This document shows positions 1-4,714 of a stretch of 10,336 bases of DNA, in pieces (within the stretch, counting starts at the first letter, position 1; each line of letters begins with the position of its first letter). Made by a program: the position numbers and the translations under genes. Under the pieces are notes generated by a model. It was not told the DNA's origin. It made no database searches and saw only the letters and a program-made list of their open reading frames with translations. The DNA is from JBKQHQ01 sp052148715 (GTDB lineage: Bacteria > Pseudomonadota > Alphaproteobacteria > Rhizobiales > Xanthobacteraceae): assembly GCA_052148715.1 (NCBI GenBank), contig JBKQHQ010000252.1, forward strand, positions 1 to 10,336. Reading direction: 5' to 3'.

Positions 1-194
1 CGAGAGAGGGGGTCTCTTCATATAACTCTTTTTTGTTTGTATCGGTTCAAGTCCATGAGCAGTCGCGTGCGCGAGGGATCCATGAGCAGGCCGCGGTTAG
101 GCTCGCGGCTCTCCGGCTGAAGGTGCCGGCCGATGCCGGTCGCGACAATGATCCGGCGCTCGCCGATCAATGAAACAACGCGGCCGGTGCGCGT

Positions 195-389
195 ATGTGG
201 AAGTTGCGGCGTCGGCCCTTCAATTGGAACGAGCCGGCGCTCACCGAAGAGGAGCGGCGCGAGCTTGCCCGCCTTGACGCCCGGCTCGTCGCCGAGCACA
301 GCGCGATCGCGGCGGCCGAAAGGCGGGCGCGCCCGGGACGGATCGAAACGTTCGCGGCAAGCGGATTGAGTCCCAACTCCACTTGTTGA
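195..389 (+). CDS. Possible small hypothetical protein (64 aa), doubtful
   Basis: I do not recognise this reading frame. It would encode a 64-residue charged peptide with a Trp- and Arg-rich start (MWKLRRRPFNW) and then a run of Glu, Arg, Leu and Ala (about residues 17-47) that reads like a long amphipathic helix. That composition is more protein-like than that of the other frames here, which is the only reason to list it. No clear Shine-Dalgarno sequence precedes the ATG, and overlapping frames of similar length exist on both strands, as expected in GC-rich DNA. It ends about 120 bp before fic and is probably not co-transcribed with it, since fic has its own promoter-like sequence. It could equally be non-coding. 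No function is proposed. Confidence 0.25.
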   Translation: MWKLRRRPFNWNEPALTEEERRELARLDARLVAEHSAIAAAERRARPGRIETFAASGLSPNSTC

Positions 390-473
390 CCGGTAGCCCG
401 CGCCGCGTCGCCGACTGTCTCGAGAGGGCGAAAAAAGAGCAAATATTCACCGCATATCATGCGTAGATTGCTG

Positions 474-509
474 TTGCCTCTGCGGCGAATAGGCGTCATA
501 ATCGCCGCA
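474..509 (+). promoter_or_regulatory. Putative fic promoter with operator-like inverted repeat
   Basis: TTGCCT (474-479) and CATAAT (497-502) are separated by 17 bp, a good sigma-70-like arrangement. A perfect 8-bp inverted repeat, TGCGGCGA (481-488) and TCGCCGCA (502-509), brackets the -10 box and ends one base before the fic ATG at 511. Transcription from this promoter would start about at the ATG, so the mRNA would be leaderless or nearly so. This agrees with the absence of a Shine-Dalgarno sequence. A regulator bound to the repeat would block the promoter. The boxes and the repeat are seen directly; their function is inferred. Confidence 0.45.
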
Positions 510-510
510 A

Positions 511-1629
511 ATGGTGCGGAGAATAACAACCTATATCCATGAATCAAAAGACTGGCCCCGCTTCCATTGGCGCGAGCCGGAGCTCACAAGGCCGCTCGCT
601 GCTGCGCGTCATCAGCAGGGGCGGCTGATCGGGCGGATGGAAGCGCTCGGCTTTAATCTGCGCGCCGAGGCCACTCTGCAAACCCTGACCGAGGAGGTGG
701 TCAAGTCAAGCGAGATCGAAGGCGAAGTCCTCGACCGGCAGCAGGTGCGCTCCTCGATCGCCCGCCGTTTGGGAATGGATATAGGCGCGTTGGCTCCGAC
801 CGACCGCCACGTTGAAGGCGTCGTCGGAATGATCCTCGACGCCACCGAGAAATACGACACCCCGCTGACTGAGGACAGGCTTTTCGGCTGGCACGCCGCC
901 TTATTCCCTACGGGACGCAGCGGCATGGCGAAGATCACCGTCGGCGCATGGCGCAAAGCCCAGTCCGATCCTATGCAGGTCGTCTCCGGTCCGATGGGCC
1001 GCGAGCGCGTGCATTACGAAGCGCCGCCCGCTAAACGCCTAAAAAAAGAAATGAAGCTCTTTCTCGACTGGTTCAACAGCGAGACGACAATTGATCCGGT
1101 GCTCAAAGCCGGCATGGCGCATCTGTGGTTCGTTACCATCCACCCCTTCGATGACGGCAATGGCCGCATCGCTCGTGCCATCGCGGACATGGCGCTTGCG
1201 CGGTCGGAGACGAGCGCGCAGCGATTCTACAGCATGTCCGCCCAAATCCGGAAAGAGCGCAACGCCTACTACGACATTCTCGAAGCCACACAGAAAGGCG
1301 GCATGGACATCACACCCTGGCTGACATGGTTTCTCGCTTGCCTCGATCGTGCCTTCGAGGGCGCAGAAACGATCCTGGAGGCCGTACTCACGAAAGCCCG
1401 CTTCTGGGAAAAGCATTCCGGCGCCAGCTTCAACGATCGGCAACGCAGCGTGATAAACCGGCTGCTCGACGGGTTCGCGGGTAAACTTACCTCTTCCAAA
1501 TGGGCCAAACTCGCCAAGTGCTCACAGGACACGGCTCTGCGCGATATCGATGATCTCATCCGGCGCGACGTCCTGACCAAAGACGCCGCAGGCGGCCGGA
1601 GCACCAGCTATTCGCTTGCTTCTGTTTAA
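511..1629 (+). CDS. Fic family protein (DUF4172-type N-terminus, Fic domain, C-terminal winged helix)
   Basis: This is a 372-aa Fic-domain enzyme, expected to transfer AMP from ATP to hydroxyl groups of target proteins, and probably cytoplasmic because no signal peptide or membrane segment is visible. The start (YIHESKDWPRFHW, residues 8-20) matches the DUF4172 region common in such proteins. Residues 66-71 (SSEIEG) fit the inhibitory motif (S/T)xxxE(G/N), placing it in the class with an N-terminal autoinhibitory helix. The catalytic motif HPFDDGNGRIAR (211-222) is complete, including His211, Asp215 and Arg219, so AMP-transfer competence is expected. The flap lies around residues 155-174. Residues 308-370 look like a winged helix-turn-helix, which may bind DNA or recognise the target. 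The ATG at 511 keeps the whole N-terminal domain but has no Shine-Dalgarno. No antitoxin gene lies next to it, consistent with built-in inhibition. The target is unknown. Confidence 0.93.
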   Translation: MVRRITTYIHESKDWPRFHWREPELTRPLAAARHQQGRLIGRMEALGFNLRAEATLQTLTEEVVKSSEIEGEVLDRQQVRSSIARRLGMDIGALAPTDRHVEGVVGMILDATEKYDTPLTEDRLFGWHAALFPTGRSGMAKITVGAWRKAQSDPMQVVSGPMGRERVHYEAPPAKRLKKEMKLFLDWFNSETTIDPVLKAGMAHLWFVTIHPFDDGNGRIARAIADMALARSETSAQRFYSMSAQIRKERNAYYDILEATQKGGMDITPWLTWFLACLDRAFEGAETILEAVLTKARFWEKHSGASFNDRQRSVINRLLDGFAGKLTSSKWAKLAKCSQDTALRDIDDLIRRDVLTKDAAGGRSTSYSLASV

Positions 1630-1665
1630 GATCCCATCCTTGCCCGCCGGCTCAATGTTTTTCTG

Positions 1666-1684
1666 CGCTCCGATGCTCGGAGCG
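1666..1684 (+). terminator. Hairpin after fic, possible terminator
   Basis: CGCTCCGA (1666-1673) and TCGGAGCG (1677-1684) form a perfect 8-bp stem with a 3-nt loop, 36 bp past the fic stop codon. The sequence after it is T-rich (TACTCTATTGTCT) but has no uninterrupted T-run, so intrinsic termination is plausible rather than certain. Confidence 0.45.
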
Positions 1685-1967
1685 TACTCTATTGTCTATC
1701 TAAACCTTTCGATCACGGATCGGGCGTAGCTGTCTAAAGGTTTCTAATTCTTTATGGACGAACTTGACGACGAGCTCTTCATGATCCTGATCAAAGCCTT
1801 CCGGCTGAGCGACATCCTGGGCATCCATCGGTCAGCTCAGCCCGCGGTTGCTATTGCACGTAGATGAGAACTGTGGCCTTGCCGCCGCACCACGCGACGA
1901 TCGCTCGCCTCCAAGATTTCCGCGCTTGATCCTGGATTCCCGGATATGATTCGATCGACCCTTCACC
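1685..1967. other. Spacer between fic and the Lar-like gene
   Basis: No convincing gene is seen in about 280 bp. The stretch contains an 8-bp inverted repeat, AAACCTTT (1702-1709) and AAAGGTTT (1736-1743), enclosing a smaller CGATC-ACG-GATCG hairpin (1710-1722). A 37-codon frame at 1754-1867 begins with an acidic stretch (MDELDDELF) but has no properly spaced ribosome binding site. The local composition is less GC-rich than the flanking genes and may hold the promoter of the downstream gene, although I cannot name convincing -35/-10 boxes. Confidence 0.4.
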
Positions 1968-1990
1968 CACTTGTCGTCACTTGTCGGAGG
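1968..1990 (+). promoter_or_regulatory. Tandem 10-bp repeat running into the ribosome binding site of the Lar-like gene
   Basis: CACTTGTCGT (1968-1977) is followed directly by CACTTGTCGG (1978-1987), two near-identical 10-bp units. The second overlaps the Shine-Dalgarno sequence GGAGG (1986-1990), which lies 5 nt before the ATG at 1996. This ribosome binding site decides the start codon against the in-frame TTG at 1981. Confidence 0.55.
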
Positions 1991-1995
1991 AAGCG

Positions 1996-2289
1996 ATGCC
2001 CAAAGCCAAAACCAAGGCCATGCCAAGCCTCCTGCCGTGCCCCTTCTGCGGCAGCGATGCGGACTACCAAGTCAGCCCCGCCATCGACCACAAGGAGCGC
2101 GCCCACGAATTCGTGCGCGGCTACTGCCTCAAGTGCGGCGCCAGCCGCGGCGTCATCGTCGCCGTCAAGGACCGGAGCCCCGGACGTGAGCTCCGCGCCG
2201 CCGTCGAAGTCTGGAATCAAAGAGTTGCTCCAGCCGAAGCCAAACTCCCGAGTAAGTCGCCTAAAAGCCGGGCGAAGCGCGCCAAGTGA
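1996..2289 (+). CDS. Lar-like restriction alleviation family protein (zinc ribbon)
   Basis: This 97-aa protein has the layout of the Lar family (named after the Rac prophage protein that eases type I restriction): LLPCPFCGSDA (12-22), a spacer, YCLKCGAS (43-50) and a final ELRAAVEVWNQR (65-76). Cys15, Cys18, Cys44 and Cys47 can form a four-cysteine zinc ribbon. A tail rich in Lys, Arg and Ser (about 80-97) extends past the domain and might contact nucleic acid. The start is fixed by GGAGG five bases upstream. In the family such genes usually sit in prophages, yet no phage gene or restriction-modification gene is seen beside it here. Many proteins with this CPFCG...WN.R pattern have no tested function, so family membership is fairly sure but an anti-restriction role is only a possibility. 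Confidence 0.78.
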   Translation: MPKAKTKAMPSLLPCPFCGSDADYQVSPAIDHKERAHEFVRGYCLKCGASRGVIVAVKDRSPGRELRAAVEVWNQRVAPAEAKLPSKSPKSRAKRAK

Positions 2290-2299
2290 TTGTTTCCCG

Positions 2300-2342
2300 G
2301 CCCGCCGCGTGGCTTCCACGCCGTCCAGCGAAGGCGGCGGGC
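2300..2342 (+). terminator. Nested stem-loop after the Lar-like gene, possible terminator
   Basis: GCCCGCCG (2300-2307) pairs perfectly with CGGCGGGC (2335-2342), and CGTGG/CCACG (2308-2312/2316-2320) forms an inner hairpin. The structure begins 11 bp after the stop codon of the Lar-like gene. No T-tract follows, so a role in termination or mRNA 3' protection is inferred only from position. Confidence 0.3.
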
Positions 2343-2454
2343 TCGGTCTTGTTGGACGCGACAACGCTCGCTCATCCTTCAACCTCGCGTGCCAGGTGCC
2401 CCTGCGTATGAAGCAGACCTGGTGCTGCAAGTTTGGCCCGGAACGGACTCAGGT

Positions 2455-2667
2455 TCACTGACACCGATCGGCCGGGTGCTTCAAGCACGCCGGCGGCTCT
2501 TGCTTGTGCTGCTTACTTCGCAGCGTCCGGCCGGTCGCCCGCAGGTGATGGCGGTGGCTGACCTTGGGGGTGGCGGGCCAATCGGGCTGAATGTCGAGTG
2601 CCATGGCCGGGGTGGATACGGCAACCGACGCGATGACGACCAAGGCCAGTCGGAGACGTAGTTTCAT
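2455..2667 (-). CDS. Small exported hypothetical protein (70 aa)
   Basis: I do not recognise this gene, but it looks real. The ATG (2665-2667) is preceded on the minus strand by a strong Shine-Dalgarno (AGAGGGGG) about eight bases upstream. The product begins with a textbook Sec signal peptide: a basic start (MKLRLR), a hydrophobic core of about 13 residues (LALVVIASVAVS) and a likely signal peptidase I site after AMA (residue 23). The mature part would have about 47 residues and be basic, with several His (HRHH at 38-41), one Trp (30) and two Cys (61 and 69) that could form a disulfide bond. It would act in the periplasm or outside the cell. It is convergent with the Lar-like gene, with no partner on its own strand nearby. 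Function is unknown; the His/Cys content could suggest metal contact, but that is speculation. Confidence 0.62.
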   Translation of the reverse strand: MKLRLRLALVVIASVAVSTPAMALDIQPDWPATPKVSHRHHLRATGRTLRSKQHKQEPPACLKHPADRCQ

Positions 2668-3048
2668 CGATATATCCCCCTCTTTTTGGACGACCTTGCC
2701 CCTGCCGCGCGGTCCGTCTTGTTGATCGCAAGAAATGACTGCGTACTCAGGCTTGCACGACTATCAGTTCCGCTCGCGGCGATGCAACGATTTGAATTTC
2801 ACAATCAACACACGGCGCCCCGCTCCCAGAGAGAGCGGGCGCGACCAATGCAAATCGCGTGCCCGGCAAAGGCGCTCCGGGCGATCGTCCGCATGCGACG
2901 AACGTCGAAAATGTCGCGATTGGTGTACGTACCGCGCGGCAAGCGTAATCCACTTGCGAGCGATTCGTCGATCTGCGAAGCGCAAAATTTCCAGACGCTG
3001 CCGAAAGCGCAACAGGCAGCCCGACACGCATCTTTTCTACCACGCCGC
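2668..3048. other. Intergenic stretch without a convincing gene
   Basis: About 380 bp upstream of the 70-aa exported protein and downstream of ridA. Long open frames run through several phases, but their translations are Arg- and Ala-rich low-information peptides that overlap one another, as expected from GC-rich DNA, and none has a good ribosome binding site or a recognisable domain. The promoter of the exported protein gene should lie near 2670-2760 on the minus strand, but no clear boxes are visible. No RNA gene is recognised. Confidence 0.4.
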
Positions 3049-3078
3049 GTGCGAGCGGCGCGCTTACGCCGCTCGCAC
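3049..3078 (-). terminator. Strong stem-loop downstream of ridA
   Basis: GTGCGAGCGGCG (3049-3060) and CGCCGCTCGCAC (3067-3078) form a perfect 12-bp stem with a 6-nt loop, beginning 8 bp past the ridA stop codon on the minus strand. There is no T-run on either strand, so it may act as a terminator, a 3'-end stabiliser, or be a member of a palindromic repeat family. Confidence 0.5.
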
Positions 3079-3086
3079 CATCGGCA

Positions 3087-3503
3087 TCACTTCGGCGGCA
3101 GCACGGCGACCGCCTCGATCTCGAGTAGCGCGCCGTCGCGCGCGAGCTTGGCAATGGCAAGGGTCGTGCTGGCCGGCGGCGCGGACGTGTTGAGATATTG
3201 ATCGCGCACCTCGCGGAAGATCGGCAGGTGCGCGATGTCGATGAGATAATTGTTGACCTTCACGACATCCGCGAAGGTGGCGCCGACCTCGGCCAATGCG
3301 GCCTTCAAGTTCTCGAAAGTCTGCACCGCCTGCGCGCGAAAATCACCGGGGGCGCCGACGAGCTTGCCGGTTTGGTCGAGGCCGAGTTGGCCGGCGAGCC
3401 AAATCGTGCGGCCGGGCCCGGTCATCTCCACGACGTGCGAATAGCCCGGCGGCTTGGAAAGAGCTTTGGGATTTAGGAAGCGGATGCTGGAGCTCACGGA
3501 CAT
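3087..3503 (-). CDS. RidA/YjgF/YER057c/UK114 family protein lacking the canonical arginine
   Basis: This 138-aa protein, close to the usual 125-140, carries family signatures along its length: WLAGQLGLDQTGKLV (35-49), the helix around QAVQTFENLKAALAEVGA (58-75), VVKVNNYL (80-87) and the closing LLEIEAVAVLP (126-136). Family members are soluble, usually trimeric. The archetype RidA hydrolyses reactive enamine/imine products of PLP enzymes such as 2-aminoacrylate, using an Arg in the motif P-A-R-S. Here the matching stretch reads PPASTT (109-114), so Ser112 replaces that Arg. It therefore probably belongs to a Rid subfamily without classic imine deaminase activity. The ATG is preceded by CAGGAGA at good spacing. 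It appears to be transcribed alone, divergent from the DUF2865 gene. Confidence 0.9.
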   Translation of the reverse strand: MSVSSSIRFLNPKALSKPPGYSHVVEMTGPGRTIWLAGQLGLDQTGKLVGAPGDFRAQAVQTFENLKAALAEVGATFADVVKVNNYLIDIAHLPIFREVRDQYLNTSAPPASTTLAIAKLARDGALLEIEAVAVLPPK

Positions 3504-3507
3504 TCTC

Positions 3508-3533
3508 CTGACGTTGTTTGCTGACGTTGTTCG
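3508..3533. repeat. Tandem 13-bp repeat just upstream of ridA
   Basis: CTGACGTTGTTTG (3508-3520) is followed directly by CTGACGTTGTTCG (3521-3533), differing at one base. It abuts the ridA ribosome binding site in the 5' leader. It may be a simple duplication or a paired regulator site; nothing in the sequence decides this. Confidence 0.6.
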
Positions 3534-3898
3534 TGGCGGAAATCGCGGTTGGCGAATTCGGGATGCCTGAAAAATCCGATTGGGAGACGCTCGGACTCGG
3601 CTGCCAATGGCGCTGCAGTATGGCAGCGCCGAGGCCTCCGGTAAAATCGCCCGCGTGATCCAAGCGACCGCCGCTTGGCCGTTGCGGGTCGGCGCCTATT
3701 GCCGGCCATAGCCCGCAACCTTCCCCGCGGATGCGGTCCTCATACGTCATTCGCGATTTCTGTGTTTGGTGGCGGTATTCTTTGGTTGGGAGGCGCCGCC
3801 TACCGCCGGCATCCGTGCGCGGCCGTGTATCGTCCGCGACGTACCCGATCCCCAACGGCAGAGTCCATGCAGGTTGGTCCGGGCGTAGGGGGCTGCCC
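3534..3898. other. Divergent intergenic region between ridA and the DUF2865 gene
   Basis: About 365 bp that should carry the promoters of both flanking genes. An open frame continues upstream of the DUF2865 gene to 3731, but its translation (residues before the signal peptide) looks non-protein-like. I find no promoter boxes that stand out and no recognisable RNA gene. Confidence 0.4.
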
Positions 3899-4576
3899 GT
3901 GATCGCTCGCCGCCATCGCACTCCCTCGGGCTACGGCGCCATTGCGCTGTCGCTCGCGGCCATGGCCGGGCTCTCATTGTCGTCGAGCACGGCCTCCGCC
4001 CAAACCTTGCTCGAGTCCCTGTTCGGCGGACAGCACGCGGCGACAGCCCCTGCTCCCCCCGCCGACGTGCCTGCTCCAAGCAATGCGAGCTCGGGATCGG
4101 CAACCGAGACCGAGCCGCGCATCGTCGAGCGGTCCGCCGGCCAGTCGGTCGCCTATTGCGTGCGCCTGTGCGACGGCCGGTATTTTCCGATCCAGAGCCA
4201 CGCGGGGGCGACGCCGGCTGATATGTGCCGGCTGTTCTGCCCGGCCAGCAAAACCAAGCTGTTCAGCGGCATCATGATCGATCACGCGGTCGCCAGCGAC
4301 GGCATCCGCTATGCCGAGATCGCGAACGCGTTTGTCTACCGCAAGCGGATCGTGGCGAATTGCACGTGCAACGGCCGAGACGCTTTCGGTCTCGCTGCCA
4401 TCGACGTGAAGACCGACCCGACACTGCGCGCCGGCGATATGATCGCCACCGGGAACGGTCTACGTCCTTATCAGGGATCCGACGGCTCACGCCGCGTGGG
4501 CCTTGCCGCCGACGCGCCGGCGCTCGGTGCGGCCTCGAGCACGGGCACCATTCACCGCGCTCAGATCGACCGGTAG
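3899..4576 (+). CDS. Secreted DUF2865 domain-containing protein
   Basis: The predicted product is 225 aa when started at the GTG at 3899, which has a GGGGG-type Shine-Dalgarno about seven bases upstream. This start puts a Sec signal peptide at the N-terminus: basic start (VIARRHR), hydrophobic stretch (about 14-29) and a likely cleavage site after ASA (residue 34). A Pro/Ala/Ser-rich linker (about 45-70) follows. The conserved domain (about 82-190) has the DUF2865 features AYCVRLCDGRYFP (85-97), MCRLFCPAS (109-117), FVYRKRIVANCTCNG (145-159) and DPTLRAGDMIAT (173-184). The six cysteines (87, 91, 110, 114, 155 and 157) are all in this domain and probably form disulfides in the periplasm. The family is found mainly in Hyphomicrobiales and has no established function. 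The gene converges on pckA. Family assignment is from memory of the motif pattern; the start is likely but not certain. Confidence 0.83.
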   Translation: MIARRHRTPSGYGAIALSLAAMAGLSLSSSTASAQTLLESLFGGQHAATAPAPPADVPAPSNASSGSATETEPRIVERSAGQSVAYCVRLCDGRYFPIQSHAGATPADMCRLFCPASKTKLFSGIMIDHAVASDGIRYAEIANAFVYRKRIVANCTCNGRDAFGLAAIDVKTDPTLRAGDMIATGNGLRPYQGSDGSRRVGLAADAPALGAASSTGTIHRAQIDR

Positions 4577-4605
4577 CGTTGCTGTGTTTGATGCTTACCA
4601 GAGTC

Positions 4606-4629
4606 CCCTCCCCCGCTTGCGGGGGAGGG
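4606..4629. repeat. Palindromic extragenic element between convergent genes
   Basis: CCCTCCCCCGC and GCGGGGGAGGG form a perfect 11-bp stem around a TT loop, 29 bp after the DUF2865 gene stop. It resembles the palindromes at 10120-10145 and 10257-10282 (CCTCTCCCCGC-TT/GT-GCGGGGAGAGG) but with CCCTCCCC arms. Lying between convergent genes it may serve as a bidirectional terminator, although no T-tract follows on either strand. Confidence 0.6.
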
Positions 4630-4634
4630 AGCTA

Positions 4635-4686
4635 ACCGCGATGCCCGTCTTGCCTCGCCGCTGCGCGGCGCCCCGGAATGACAACT
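4635..4686. repeat. Possible second extragenic repeat unit
   Basis: This stretch contains CGCCGC-TGC-GCGGCG (4656-4670), a perfect 6-bp hairpin, followed by CCCCGGAATGACAA. Sequences of the form GCGGCG..CCCGGAATGACA recur between genes in many Bradyrhizobium-like genomes; that comparison is from memory. It is directly next to the 4606-4629 palindrome. Confidence 0.3.
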
Positions 4687-4714
4687 GAGAGGCGGGAGAG
4701 AAGTCGTCGGCGAG

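Noticed and set aside
1..17. AGAGA-GGGGG-TCTCT hairpin at the very left edge, followed by T-rich sequence
   Set aside because: Only 5 bp of stem and no upstream gene visible, so a terminator call cannot be supported.
18..299. A 93-aa minus-strand frame at the left edge
   Set aside because: No domain or convincing start; it overlaps the 195-389 frame, which is itself doubtful.
1754..1867. A 37-codon frame starting MDELDDELF in the fic-Lar spacer
   Set aside because: No properly spaced Shine-Dalgarno and too short to judge; the acidic start alone is not enough.
511..2289. A defence or prophage island made of fic and the Lar-like gene
   Set aside because: No integrase, phage structural gene, restriction-modification gene or attachment site is present, and the two genes are separated by 366 bp with a hairpin between them.
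2686..3201. A 171-aa plus-strand frame and a 152-aa frame in another phase over the gap before ridA
   Set aside because: Arg-rich low-information translations, no ribosome binding site, and the 3' part overlaps ridA on the other strand.
3731..3898. Upstream extension of the DUF2865 gene to an ATG at 3731
   Set aside because: It would bury the signal peptide 56 residues into the protein; the GTG at 3899 puts it at the N-terminus with a ribosome binding site.
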